From Panorpa germanica (lineage: Eukaryota > Arthropoda > Insecta > Mecoptera > Panorpidae), in contig OY783209.1 of the NCBI GenBank assembly GCA_963678705.1, positions 4,464,001-4,528,000 on the forward strand: a stretch of 64,000 nucleotides of DNA. The letters run 5' to 3'. Of the stretch, positions 12,272-27,200 are shown piece by piece. Each line of letters begins with the position of its first letter. The stretch's first letter is position 1. The notes under the pieces are model-generated. The model ran no database searches and was not told the origin of the DNA. It was given only the letters and a program-made list of their open reading frames with translations. The position numbers and the translations under genes were made by a program.

Positions 12272-15062
12272 ATTGATGAGCCATTTGAGAGTTCCAGAAA
12301 TATGTGACTGCTACAGTGAAAAAAATAGAAACACAGGATTATTTATATTCGACACATTACATATTATATACTGACAGCTATATATTTTGTGTATGACTAT
12401 AAATAACATTAATCAAGTATAATTCTTAAACCATGTATTTTTAATACAATATTATCATAAAATACAAGCTTATTGTGTAGGTTTAGTATAAAAAATATTT
12501 AAAAAATCGGGAAAGAAATGGTCCAAATATGTAGCTGGCTCAGATTTTTCCATTATCACTTTATTATAAGACTATAAAACTAAAAAACTTTTATTATTCT
12601 TAAAGTTTAAGAGTTAAGTTTTTTGTATAATTATATTCAATTGTTTTTGTGTTTAGAATTGTATTGTATGTAAAACAATAATGTCAATCGACATTTCACT
12701 TATATTTTTCATTCACTTATACGAATTGTGAAGATAAATATCCATATACATACATACTACAAATCAAATTACTAAACATTTTCATTTTTATTAGAAACAT
12801 GTGGATTTTATAATAGATGTACAAGTAATCGTAATTATTTTGTGATAAATTATTAAATCAAAAAAGTAGTAATTAAATGGTAGTAATGATGAATAAAGTA
12901 AAGTACAGGTTATTTATATATCTTAACCACTTTTAATATTTAAAATAAAAATAATTAACCTATATATTTTATATTACTGCTAATTAGATTTCTACATTTT
13001 ATAAAGTAAAATAATCTTAGATATGTATTAATAGATTTTCGTTAGTTTTAAAGTCGTTGATTTAATTTATTAGAGTTGGAAGTTTTGTCTGGTAACAATT
13101 ATTTTAATTGTCGTTATAATAATCATAAATGAGGATGTAGTTTAAAATATAAATTAAAAGAGTTAAGATTTACGTTTCCCATTTTGAAAAAAAATATATG
13201 TATTTTTTGCAAACATTATTTTTATATTATAATTCTTGTTTTGTTGTAGAACTACAATATTAAATCAACGAGTTTAAAGTTGTCAATTATTTTATATACT
13301 ACGCACTTCTAAACTCATTATTTTTCAAAATTAAGCAATTCATATTTTATAAATAATACATCTGAAACCGTAATTGACATATTGATTATGTTTGATTGGA
13401 ACGTAATCGTTTTTGTGAAATAGAAAATGTAATAAAACAAGAACTGAAATTGAAATTTGTTTTCATTTTTATCAAAAAACCTTTCTCTAATCCGTTTGAT
13501 TATTTAATAGATTAGATATCTGATATTATTACTGATGGTAAATAATAACATTTGAACGAACAAAGAACATTCGTGCATGGACACTTATGTGTGGGCATGT
13601 TAAGGATCTAAAATTTTGAAGTAAATAAAAAACATATTTTACTTCACCAAGTTTTCGTCAGTAGTATAGCATTTGGAATGTAATGTGGTATTTTTACATT
13701 GAAAGAGCTTAATTCAAAGCTCTCGAGCTCTCTCAATTCAAACACAAAATGAATTTTCTGTAAGGATGTATTTAATAATAAATTTCTAATTTTCGGATGC
13801 AATTATTATCTCCAAAAATATAGAAATTTTACTCTTGACAAATCCAAAGTATTATTTGTGTTTTATATTTATAATTCTAAGCAAAACCCATTACTTTAAT
13901 ATATTAAATAAAGAGAAGTCAACCATCTTTGTTCCATTTACTTTTATTTGCAAAAATATCTGCTACAAAAACGCATAGTCAGTCGACTGTAAGTTCTGCG
14001 GAGGTAAAAAAATAGTTAGTATTGTGGCCAAATTCTATTCATATCTAGTGTATCTTGTGAATAATATTCAAGTAATTCTCTTTCCTTTATCTCATTCAAT
14101 TCTATCTGGCCAGCGGCCCGAAAAACCGTTGTTCTATCCGGTTTTACAAAGATTGCTATTTGTTTTATTTTAATAGAGAAATAATGAAATCCAGAAAAGT
14201 ATCCTAGTTGCTATGAAAGAGTTATTGTTGTTTAGTTTAAAATATATTTGTAAAAAAAAAAACATTTTTTTTTATACATTATGAAGTAATTTCTAAGCGT
14301 TAATCCTGAAATAAAATATGTAAGTATTATATACTTTCTGCTTAACATAAAACATGGATGTTACCTTACATTTACATCCATATAACATTTTATTTAGCGA
14401 AACCTAGTCATATTTAATCTAAAGAGGTCAAAGTTTTGTGTAAAATCGGATTATAAAGATACTCTATAACCGTTTAATCTGCAAAAAGGTAGGCTCTTTT
14501 CTAGCAATAAAATAGGTCAAAAAACGGTATATACATGGTAACATAATTAGTTTTATTATGTGAATTAAACCTTAAATAACCGTTACAGTGTTTAGCGGAT
14601 TATCATCAATTGCTAGTTTCTTGGTCTTGGATATTCTTGATGATTGTTAATTTTTCTAGGTGTATAAAGTAAAGGTTTGATAAGATTGCTTGAAAGAGAA
14701 GTTAATTGCGTTTGCAATAAAATTCACGTGCAAGTTTAATTTATAATAAAGTTATTGGGTCTTTGCAGAATTTCGCAAAGTGCATTTAGGTACGGTAAAG
14801 AAAAAAATATGAAGTTTTAATATACGTTTGCTTTGGAGATTACAAATAAAGATTGTAACTTGTTCTAGAAATTATGTGTTGTATTTTAGAAATTTAGTTA
14901 CAACCTTTTTCAGTTCAAATAGTTGCTTAATAAATTACTGAAGATAAGTAATACACCTCTGCCATCTTTGTTTTGATTAACAAACTGTCATATATATTAT
15001 TAAATTTAGTTCACAAGTTATTTAAACGTCATGTAAGACAACTGTCTAATATAAGCAAAAAA
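12272..15062. other. BNIP3 3' UTR and intergenic spacer before SEC23IP
   Basis: This AT-rich stretch contains the BNIP3 3' UTR (candidate AATAAA at 12892 and 13431) and, at its right end, the 5' UTR and promoter of the SEC23IP-type gene. The start of that transcript is not marked by an obvious TATA box. A minimal upstream ATG followed at once by TAA occurs at about 15031. I see no further gene. Confidence 0.45.
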
Positions 15063-15210
15063 ATGGCAGATAAATCTTTTAGTGACACGTCAAGACCTGT
15101 GAAAAATCCATTATTTAGTGCAGCCGTAACAGGATTTTCTGTTGATGATTTTACACAAAATGCTGTTTTAATGCCTGTTATACCTAAACCTGAACCTGAG
15201 CCACCAAAAG
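15063..15210 (+). CDS. SEC23IP: SEC23IP coding exon 1
   Basis: The exon opens at the first in-frame ATG (A at -3, AAAAAAATGG context) and encodes about 49 residues ending PKPEPEPPK, then one base before GTTAGT. That phase-1 end fits exactly the phase of the acceptor at 58615, restoring GAA. It carries the conserved [10 protein letters not shown]...MPVIP segment seen near the start of SEC23IP proteins. The following intron is 43.4 kb, far longer than any other in the gene, and contains a whole gene on the opposite strand. Confidence 0.8.
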
Positions 15211-18200
15211 GTTAGTGATAAAACTTATAACCTCAAAATATAAACGTCAAAACAGCTGTTGCATTACTGCAGGTATTATTTATTATTATACAATAAATGA
15301 TAAATGAAAATAAGTCGCTAATAATTTAGATGTTATATTTTAGTAACTAATAATCCAATTAATTTGTTATGTAACTGTGGTATGAACTGCACAAGATCGC
15401 TTAAAGCAATGCCACACCTGGTCTGTTTTTATAGCTATGAATTATTATAAAAATATTTATAATTAATCATGTAGGAATACATAACGTAATAATTAAAAAT
15501 TGTATTTTAAAAGAAATACATTTTATCAGTAAATGGAAACTTTCTTTATTACTAAATAAACATAACCACAACGTACATTCATGCTTGAATCTCCGTGGAT
15601 TAGTTAAACGCTTTCCATTTATTTCTTTTATGAAACTCTTCAAATTAATATTGTTAATTTTAAATTAGTATTAGCAATAATTGGGCCTTAATAATAACAA
15701 ATTAATTATGGATAAAGTAACAACAAATTTATACGTATTCATTAGCCCCTAAATGTATTGCAACACTTATAACATATTATTCAATTTATTAACGTTTATT
15801 TTAAGTAATTAGTTAAATAAGTAGGGCTTCGTAATGCTTCCTCTTATATTATCAACTCTTTCCTGCTTATAGTAAATGTAAATGTTGACGATTTAGTTTA
15901 TATACATGTTGAAAATAAAAAAAAAAACAAAGTGATTGTATAAAATATTTTATTATTTAATATGGCAAAAACATTGATAATAATTATAACATTTGTAAAT
16001 AAATAATAATAAATTTATGGAAATGTAACAAGATGACAGATTTTAAACATTGGTAACATTAAATATATTACTATTAAATCATATTTGTTCAAAATCTAGT
16101 AAAATTACCTTTAGACAACATCAAATTCAGGTTTATATTCTTAGCAATTCGTTAAAATATCTATGTACTAAACTAGAGAACTATTATCCTCTTCCCAAAT
16201 TTATGTTTATTTTCTTCAATATTTTAAAAATAAATTAAATATAACAGTGAATATTTTTATATATTTCATAGTTATTATTACTATAAGTTTACCTTCGTCA
16301 AAACGCATCTTTTACACCGGTTTATTTTATCTGTTATACATAATAAAATCATGTTATATTAAATTTAATCTTAAAAAACTTAAACGGTCATTTTAAAATT
16401 TCAGGTTTAAGAAAACAAGCATCTGAATTTTCTTTAGGCTACTACTTGTAGATTTAGATAGACTTGTATATTTTATAATAGTCTTAATACAAAACAGAAA
16501 TTTGCGAGCAGCACGTGAAATTAATTGTTGATTCTTCGGTTCGTTATTAAATAAAGCAGCTATAAAATTCATCAAATTTTATGTTAATTTGGTTGTTACT
16601 GTCGATGAAATTAAGAAAGTTAATTTCAATCACAAAATCGTATAAAGTAAATCAACTGCACTAAGATTTTTCTCTATTTGTAAGATTTATTAATTTATAG
16701 TTATCAATATATGTTTTTTCTTTAAACTAATTTTTGTATATTTGGTTTTATAAATTATTTTTGTATTTGTTTTTTTTTTGATATTATATTCTTGCTCTCT
16801 CTGATCGATAAGCTGGTAAATCTCTAGATTGTTGTCTTTTTTTGATACACATTCTTATTAATAAAGCAATTAATATAATTATTACAATTAGTAACAAAAC
16901 ACCACATACAATGGCTGCTATTGTTCCAGTCTCGAGTAAAATATCTAAAAGAAAGAGAGTACAAACATTTGTAAAGAAATTGGAATAATTTGAACGAATA
17001 ATGTCTTAAAAATTAAGTTTATACTATTATATGACTCAACCGAATATCATAAAACACATGTAGCATTTACGTACTATATACTTCTAAACGTGTTTGCTGC
17101 CTAAATTGAATTCGTTGCTATATCTAAGAAATAATTTATATATCTAATTTAAATAATAGGTGATGAATGAAATAAAATTTAACAAACTAGACTAGAAATA
17201 ATCATGAATGGGTTTGAATCTTAGATTATTGTTGAAGTTTTTTAAAGAACTGTTAAAATATATATCTTACCTGAATTGGATTATTTTTTAGCGGATATTT
17301 ATTCAAATTATTATATGCAATATACAAACAATTTTTTAAGAAAGAGTAGGTTGCATTATGGGAAAACATCTGCTTGTATTTCTGTTATTGGTATTTGCAT
17401 GTCATCAATAAGCGGTACCTTCTATTTTAGATAGAAATAAAGTTTTTGTCCGATATAGGTTAGATCTGTAGATTATCATTTATAGTTTTCGAGTTATAAG
17501 CGCGACAAATCATCCTATTTTATTCAGGTCGTCTTTTGTTTATTTTTTAAATAGAAGATATTCTTTTAATATGTATTTTTTATATTTTTTATTAAATAAA
17601 ACTAAGCAATATGTTTATTACTTTTACAATTACTTATCGAATTTTAATTTTTCCGATTTTCTTCTGCGATGGAAAATATCTACTGTGTATGTGTTTGGAA
17701 AGAGGTTTGTTTTTTACCCATTTAATATTTGATTTAGATTAGAATTTTACCTGTAACATCGATTGTAACTGATCTCTGATTGCTGGAAAGGTCAATAGCT
17801 GTTATAGTAACCCGTGGATTGCAACAGGAGGCTGAGTAAAATGCGCGAACGTCATCTCTAGTTCCAGCCGTGTATGCACTCCTGGTTGTGAGACCGCGTG
17901 GTGTTGAGGTTATCCTTAATAATCCTATAAAATATAGATTAAGTTATTTTTTGTAAATTTATTTTAAAAACTACCTGAGCAGATTTCTACCTGATCCTGT
18001 GTCTTTGGCAGTTATATCTAAAGTCCACATCGCCTCTCTACATTTTCCAGATTCTGTTTTTCCTTCGCACCGTGATCCGAAACTGTAGCTGATCGTTGGA
18101 TTTTCTGTGTCAACTGTCAACCTGTTTGGGTCAACGACTTGTAGGTTTGCAGATTTAGTAACTATTTCACGGCCTTGTGCTGATAATGTTATCCTGTTTG

Positions 18201-21200
18201 TGGTACCGGGAGACGCATTTGGAGGCACCGTTGCCGTTATTATAACGGTGGACGTCTGATCAGGCGCAAGAAGCATTCTGAAAGTACAGATAGTCAAATT
18301 ATATAAATCTAGCTAACCTTTATATATATTTAGACTGTTATGCAATGGGCTTGTGTCCTCATGTTTTAGTGGTCGAATTTTCAATTGTTGATTGAAATTG
18401 ATGTTAATAAATGTGAATTGGCGTGTCTATTTTATTAAATATCTAAATATTGACGGAGATATAGCAATTAAAAGTTTAAATTGTAGTTTTAGCGCTAGAA
18501 ATGGTCGGCCATATTTGTATGTCGTGAAATGCATTTTAACGTCAGTTATTTGTTGAGTAGGTCAGTGCTGTGATAATGTTCTGTAGTCGAAATAATCAAG
18601 TCAAGTCAAAGAATAATAAGTTTTTATTTTATTTAACCCTGCTAAGGCAGACATAATATTGGAATTTTATTGTTCCTTGAAATAGCTGTAAATATTTAAT
18701 ATATAAATACATATAGCAGAGATTTATGAGCTGTAAGGTTGGCAGCGGTTGTGATGTCACATGCATTTGGAATATGTACAACGTTGAATCCTTTTAATAA
18801 TTAAAGAGACAAAATGACTTTTTTAATTGTTAATATCTCTTAACATATAAGGAGTTATTCTATTTACCCACTTTATCAATATATAGTACACTTTTATAGA
18901 AATTAAGATATAGGACACAAGGCCATTCAAATAGTCGATTTCGATAAATGTTACTTACTGTTGTGGATGCATGTGCTGCAAATATCTCTGCTCATCTCTA
19001 CATGTGAAATAGTACATTACAGCCTCATCTCTAAAGTTCGTTATTTCGAATTGAATCTATAATAAAATGAAGAAAATTAAACGGTTTTATTTTGAAATTG
19101 TTTTAGGTTATATTTTAACGTACTTGTATCGTTGTACCAGGTGTTACCAACAGCTGAGACTTTGCACTTAGTTCCACTAAGGTTGGTTCAATTCGTTGGA
19201 TATCTTCTTGACTTACGTAGGAAAGTCTAGTGATGTCAGATCCTGAAGCGAAAGAGAATTTAAATAACTGTCACATTTTTTATGAGTGTTTATTATTGTT
19301 TGTTAAGTTTAGAATAGACATGCTTTTATTTAGCAGCGAGAAACGGTTTTATTAGTAGTTTAATTTTGTTCAAAATAGTACCGTCTTATGTTATCAAATG
19401 AGGTGGTATTTGTTGAATTATTATTTTAGAGGTGTTTTTTTATTGAAGTATAGGTATTTTAGCGTTTTATTATAAATATCCAAATATTGACAGAGAAATA
19501 CTTATTTTTTATTTCTATTTATCATTGCATACCACCTTGAGGATATGAAAACTTTGTCCAGTTGTATAACAGAGATGGCAATACATAGACGGAAGAGGAT
19601 ATCAATATAGAGTGCAGTTTTATAGAAATTCAGTTATGATTACAACCTAAATATTGTTGTTTACAGCGTATTCCATTTTTATCTTACCATTGCCATCTTT
19701 GCCTGATAATTTGACGTAAAAATCTTCCTCTGGAACTTGATCAACCGGCAAAATAAATTCTTCTGTTTTGAGGTTACTGTGTGAGACTTCTCCAGTAGTC
19801 CTAAAACAAATGATAGGGATTAATTATTAATTACGTTAATTTTATTATTAAAAAATTAAATTTTAAAATTTTTTTTTGGAATCTTACTTGTACGCAAGTT
19901 GAGAAATTTCACGTCCAGCGCCATCTATTAATGTAAAACTTTCTATCGCATCAATAGGCCCCTTTAAACGTAATCGGATTATACGGTTGCCTTCTGGGTT
20001 TTCTGAAAATGTTATTAAATGTATTAATAACAATTGTGAATTAATTTTTAAGAGTCATTTTTGTAAATTTTAATAGAATATCCAAAAGATAATGGAGATA
20101 TAGCTATTTAAAATTTAAATTTCTGTTTCACCGCTTGTGCTAACTCTGCTTATGACGTCAGAGAAGAAATAGTAATTGACATACCACACACATTCGTATG
20201 CATTTCTTTTACACTCTGCTGTATAACAGGGATGACAATTTAGAGAAGGACGAGGGTATGAAATGAATATGAAGTTGAATTCCTAATACATTTTGATCAA
20301 CTTAAAGATTAAAATTTACCAGGATATATATGAACATAATCTTTAATTTTATTTCTTATCTTGTTCAATACCATCCACGTGTTCTATTAGTTTTTTTTAT
20401 TTTTGCCACTAAACACAATTTTGAAATCACTTATCAATTTTATACAAATTTGTAATTATTACGTACTTCATAAAATGTTTATATTGTAGATAAATTAATC
20501 ACAAACAGTGTATGTAAATGTAAACACTGAACTAACACTGTGTAAAATGACAAAACTCTTCAATAGATTAATTAAATCGCTGACTACTTTTTAATATATT
20601 CTGTAATAAGATGTTTTTAATAATGGCGTACGTCATCACAAATAAAGTGTTTGCCTTCGCTTCCATGTGTCGTGTACCAGAGTAATCACTGCCACCCCCC
20701 TCTCCTCTCCGGGCCAATTCACACAGCTGACCGCACTCCCGCGGCGCAGTGACGTAATGTTTAAAACGCGCTGTTATTGCAATAGCAATTGAGATAAGGA
20801 TTCGGAGTACTGTTTAAATATTCAATAAAAGATTGATGAACAAAATCAAGAGCAAGTTATAGTTGTAGTTCAACCTACGACACACTACGACACATCGGCA
20901 CTGACTGATGCAAAAGTTTAAATTTGAAATATATATAAATTTATTACATTTTTGATATTTAAAAAAATTGACTTTTAAATTCACATTGCACAAGTCTATT
21001 CAGAGGCTATTACTTATCATGATAAATAAGAGTATGTACTTGAATTAATAATTATATCGACTTGAATGGGCTTGTGTCCTATGTCTTAATTTCTATAAAA
21101 GTGTACTATATATTGATAAAGTGGGTTACTAGAACCTCAAATGTTCAATTATTTTTTAATAACTCCTTATATGTTAGGAGATATTAACAATTAAAAAAGT

Positions 21201-24200
21201 CATTTTGTCTCTTTAATTATTAAAGGGATTCAACGTTGTACAAACGCCAAATGCATGTGACATCACAATCCTTGTGTAAGGTTACCAACCTTACAGATCA
21301 TAAATCTCTGCTATATGTATTTATATATCAAAATATCAAATATTATTTACAGTTATTTCAAGGAACAATAAAATTTCAATATTATGTCTGCCTTAACAGG
21401 GTTAAATAAAGTAAAAACTTATTATTCTTTGACTTGACTGGATTGTTTGAGTACCAACAGCTACAAAACATTACCACAACACTGACCTACTCAACAAATA
21501 ACTGACGTAAAAATGCATTTCATGTCATACAAATATGGGCGACCATTTCTAGCGCTAAAACTACAATTCAAATTTATAATTGCTATATCTCCGTCAATAT
21601 TTAGATATTTAATAAAATAGACACGCCAATACACATTTATTAACATCAATTTCAATCAACAATTGAAAAATCGACCACTAAAAAATGAGGACACAAGCCC
21701 ATTAAGAAATAATAATAAAAAACATTTTTTGTTTTTAAACGAAACGTTTCTATCTTTTCTAGATTTACAAAATACAACAAGTGAAAATGGCGTCTTTTGG
21801 ATTTTATATCAAATATGTTCTTTTTAGATATTTTAAAAAATGTATTAATTATAGATACATGAAGATCTGTAGGATAATTTTTTTTTAAATATATACTACC
21901 GGTATAAATAAATTCCTAAAAAGGTTCTAATTGTTGCAATATTTTGGATGTTTTATCGTGCCCTTAATATTCGAATATCGACAGTTTTAAACTTAAAGAA
22001 ATATAGGTTTAACCTTATACTTTAATACCTTATTATCTTTGGTTATTTACGATTAAAAATGCAAGTAAAAACTAAGGAATACTAATCCATGTTTTTCAAT
22101 TATTTTACTGAGTAAAATAACTCTTCTACATTGGAAATCTTAATTACGCTGACAAACAGTTTTTTCCTATTAGATTATTAACATCGATAGTCCGGTTCAT
22201 TAGTGAGATATCTCCGAATTTTGAGTTTTAACATAACAACGAAAACAATATTCGAGTTCTATATGTATATTATAATTTAGTTTGGTTGCATTTATGGATT
22301 ATCTGACTATTGAATCAGATAGATTCAACTAATGTTTTGATGTTTCACTAATTAATTCTACGATCAACATATTTCTCTGAATGTGATGTTGATTTCAAGT
22401 TGACAGTTAATAAGTCGATTAGAGTAGTGTTAAGATATTTTTAATTTCTCTAAAAGTTCAATATCCAAAATAATTTTATTTTGTTTTAGGATGTTGTTAA
22501 ATCGATTTCGTTGTGTATTTCAATATCATGTTCGTGCGGCCTCCAATTCCTATATAATCACATCTACTTCCGGTCAAGGTCCAGCATCAACAAGTATATA
22601 TAAAATTTTAATAATTTATTTTCATAATATATTTATTTATTTACTTATAACTTGTAAATTTGATAAACTATGATAGAGATTCATTAATTAGTATTTTACA
22701 CTTGCTGTCACTATATTTATGATTTCAACAGTAACGAGTTCATGTGATGGTTAACTTAATTTTAGTCCTTTCCGTGCTCGAATAATTAGTGGATTGATTT
22801 AGTTTTTTTTTCTTTAAGTTGGTAAGTTTACTTTTAACTATTTCTCTTTTTAATTATAAATCTTTATTAGTGCATAACTTCATTATGTGATTTGCGTTGT
22901 TGTTTTGATTTCTGTTCAAATATTTAACCTTCAACATTATTTCTAAAGTTTTATTTCGTAATTTGTATTATTTTATTGTTTATTGCATACTGTTTTTTGC
23001 TCTGTTTGACGTCTTGTATTTATGCATATATACAGAAGATTCAGTGGCGTAAGTAGGCTGGGACAATGCCCCATATATTAGCGATTGTATATCTACGAGT
23101 ATTTAAAGTTTGAATTTTATTTTGGTGCGTAATATTCTTGTACTTGTTAGAATATAATAAGTAATGTTTGTTATTTTTTGTTTTATATCACGGCGTTGTA
23201 TTGAAACATTATGGGGTCAACGCAACAGCTGCTATAGCTTTGTCGTTTAATACTGCATCTCTTTTGCACTTATCTTGTGATTGTAAAGATTAGCAAATGG
23301 TAGTGAGAAGCATTGACGTCGTGTATTCGGTTATTTTTTGTAAATTGTTACCCTTTTAATCATTAAAAGTAAAAAAATGGCTATTTCAATCGTTAATAAC
23401 TTCTATAATATTACAAGTTGAATAAAAATAATGGATATTTGAGGTTATGATAGCCAACTTTATCAATATACAGTGCAGTTTTATGTAAAATCAGTTGTGG
23501 TTCACAACCAATTAAAAGAGTTATATAAAATAACTATTAGAATTGTATTAATAGTTATATCGACTGTATAGTCAAAAATGTAAAATATCTTCTTTAGATA
23601 AATGTTAATTTTAGTTTACAGTGAATAGAATGCATAAATCGAATGTCTTACTGTTATTGGAAACAATTTCATAAAGCGTGGGAGTTAATGTTTCATAAAA
23701 AAATGTTTCTTTATTTATCCAGGGAAGCCAATTTGTGAACTTGCCCGGGGCTCCTAAATGTCTAGTTACGGCCCTGAGGGTATTCCATGTCAAAGTCTAG
23801 TTCATAAATTGTTATTGAAATATATGCTAGAATGCCTACTGGCACAATTAATTCATGGCAAAAACATTCAAAAATTGACGCAGATATCTTTTTGAAATAT
23901 GAATTTCTATTATAAATATCTCTATTTTTATTCTTAATATATTTAACGTCATATCATTAGTAATAAGGCTTAGTAATTACTTTACTAAGTATACTTTACT
24001 AAGTAAGTACTTTAAAGTACTAAGTAATCGATTTTATTTATGCTTGTTTTTTATATTTATAATATCAAAACTTTGTGTTGCTTCAGACAGCTGTAAGTTA
24101 TATTTGCCGTTTTTAGAATTCACTCTTTTCCGCTAACCATAGTTACCTATGGATAAGTAAGGTATATTTAACATAAAAAAGTTTATCTGTTATTGAAATA

Positions 24201-27200
24201 TAGATTATATTTACACAATTACACAAAAAACAGAATCATTAAACAATGTGACGTCACTGGTGTTTAAATATGGGCTATTATAAATATGATACAATTTTAG
24301 AGCAAAATAAATTTCGATCAGTTCTAATTATTCATTTTTATTTTAAATATCATCTAATAAGTTCGACAATGCTTATACTCGTATGTCTTACCATCTCGAT
24401 CAATCTTGGCTTCAAACCTAATCCCAGTATCAGCCTGTATTGTAAGGTTGTATTCTTCACTATTTGGTTTCTGCGTCGTTTCCAACATCCATTCGCCGGT
24501 AATATCAACAACGTCTTTATGCATCAATCCAATACGTAGAATATGAACGTCGGTCGTAGCTCGTCGGATAAACGAACTTTCAGAAAACGTAGAGACGGAC
24601 GTAGCATTCAGTAAGTCGATTGTAGGACCTACAAATAAAATAGTTTTTCATTTAAAGTAACAATGTTTTGGTTTGAATAGAAAATGGCGATTGTAGTTTG
24701 ACGTTTATTTGTTAGTGTATGTGTTTTAAGATATTAAAAGTGATAAATAAATACATAGTGTTATATAATCTATAGTATTTATACCAGGATCGTTTAGGTA
24801 ACGTTTTGTTATTTATTACTTAATCTATTTCATTATTTTTAATGTATTTTTAATTATTAAATTGCGTAATAAATTAGATATTATTTATTTAGAGTCAAAG
24901 TGACGTATTTTCAATGACAGATTCTTCAATCTGAAAATAGAATCTAAAAATAAGTTTCAGGAACAATCGCATTGTTTACATAGTAAAATTTTTGGCTACA
25001 AAAATACTACAAGTGTTTTACTTAAATTAAATTTGTTTAGACAGCGGTTGTTAACCTTTTTAAAATCTAACTTTACTACACCGAATTTACGTCACCGTGT
25101 TTTGTAATTATTTTTTTTAATTTTTACGTTTCACTGTGAAGGAAATATAGGAAAAAGTATATCTCGGTATTAAGTAGAAAATAATATGTAAATATAAAAT
25201 ATTATTTTCTCAGTATTTATATTTAGGTGAATTGAACATTGAACCAGAGGAAGAGGATATTCATGTAATCATATGAAAAAATTGAGCGAATGTATTGTAG
25301 AATGCAAATACATATATACAGATATAAATACAGCTGGATACTCGGGCTGGAAAATTTTCAGTGTTTTATTTTTTATAACTTTTTGCATTCTATCTTCTAT
25401 AAAAGATCGCGGTATAAAAATAGTTTGATAAAAATTTAAGTAGTTAAGTAGTTAAGAGTTAAGTTAACATAAATGATGAAAACGTCGTGACATTTGGAGG
25501 GTCGATACAAATAGTTAAAATACATGCTGTCTCAACATTTTAGAGACCTAGGGTTCATAGTTTTCTTTTTATACATGATTAAAAATAGTCATTTTCCATA
25601 CAAATCATAATTTTTAGCTCAATTTCATCACATAATATAACTTTTAACTATAAAAAAATGGTGACACGGCTTTCAAAAACTAGGTGTATATAAAAGAATA
25701 TTTTCTGTAACTATTGCAAAAAGAAAATTATCGAAAACATAACACACAAACTCCACGGTTTTTTATAAAATATTACCTCTCGATCCATTCTACATAATTT
25801 TCTTAACTTTTAAGACTTTGTACCTTTGCTGCCTATAATTAAACATTGATAAGCAATAAAACTTTATTTCAAATAGATTAGAGAACAGTTTACAATTATT
25901 ATCATCATTTCATCATATCTGTATCTGTATATCTGTTTTTTACACGGAACTAAATGTTATTGACAACGTGTTGTTTATGTTCGTATTTAACAATGACACA
26001 TGGTTTGATCTTTACACTTAACTTTCGAGTTAAAGTTATTATAGTGTAATCTAAACATAGGCGCACACTGAAATATTATTGATCGAACAGATCTGATTTA
26101 TATAAGTGAAACATTTTAGAAATTACTTTTAAAAGAGTATTTCTGAACTATAATAATAATTAATAATAAAATTTTGGAATAGTACAGGAATACTGTTTTA
26201 AAAGTGATTCGTAAAATGTTTCACTCATATAAATCAGATCTGTTCGATCACGATCATAGTTCGTAAGATTCAGGAATAGGGTCCCAGAACCGTCGAATGG
26301 GTCATTCTAAAACCACGTGGTTTCATTTTGGCATCTTTAGAACTCATGTAGCCAACGTAGCTCTCGTAGCCATGACAATCCTATTTCCCCTTTAGATTGA
26401 AACGTATTTTTTTTCTTATTACATCCAGATGACATTTTGTGTTTCTGTTAACAAAACTTTTTAAAAATTATTTGGTATAAAATGAACAAGACCGATATTT
26501 GTTTTCTATGTTTTTTATAGTTATAAATATTCTGAGTCAATCAAAGTCTGTCTCTGTCAAAATTAAAGTATGGAAATAAATATTCATACGTTGTCACTTA
26601 TTTTGCAAACTATTTTCGTTGTGTCAAGCAAAATAAATGACAAAAATTACGTTGCTTGATTCTAGCTCCCACTGCATTCGCGAAACTCTGCATATCTTTC
26701 TATCTAATAAATGCTTTTCAAAGCAATCTTAAGAAAATTACTATTGTTATATCACAAAATATCCTTTTCAACATAGGTCGAATGTTAAAAAAGCCAAAAT
26801 AATTAGCACCGCAAGGTATATTACAGTTTCTACTGCGTATAAAGGATATTAATAAATATGTATTTCAATCTTCAAGATGATTGTAAGAAAATAGATTTTT
26901 TTTGAGAAAGTACATAAACAAATACATAATGTATTAAAATGCTCAAAAATGAATTGCAGAATAAAACGCAACTCTTAACTTTGATCTGAGAGTTGAACCC
27001 TTAAACACAACCGCCCGTTGCTTGCAGCCATTGTCTTTTCTAAATAACTACAATACACTAATAAATTATCCATATTTATTATTCCAACTACTCATATTAG
27101 ACCAGGGTAGAAGCCGTCAAAAATAATTAAAAACATAAAAAAATTAAAGTAGAATGAAACCTATTGGAAATGGAAGGGAATACTACTAAAATGAAAGGAA

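Larger units (their letters stand above)
20003..24391. other. intron 5 of the vWA gene
   Basis: The intron between exons 5 and 6. It contains MITE copy B (21068-21700), an hAT-like relic (23042-23776), a GC-richer patch (about 20688-20775), and decayed fragments related to the GGGCTTGTGTCCT family at about 20060-20260 and 23330-23510. Around 23970-24033 an ACTAAGTA-type motif recurs several times. No exon recognised. Confidence 0.5.
24629..27097. other. intron 4 of the vWA gene, proximal part
   Basis: AT-rich with no exon seen. It holds a compact palindromic element (26081-26286), then a block repeated at 34.5 kb (26311-26674) that begins with a CCACGTGG palindrome. Confidence 0.45.

Noticed and set aside
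23611-23793. 60-codon minus-strand frame with [14 protein letters not shown]
   Set aside because: It is the translation of the CAGGGCCGTAACTAG transposon terminus, not a protein gene.
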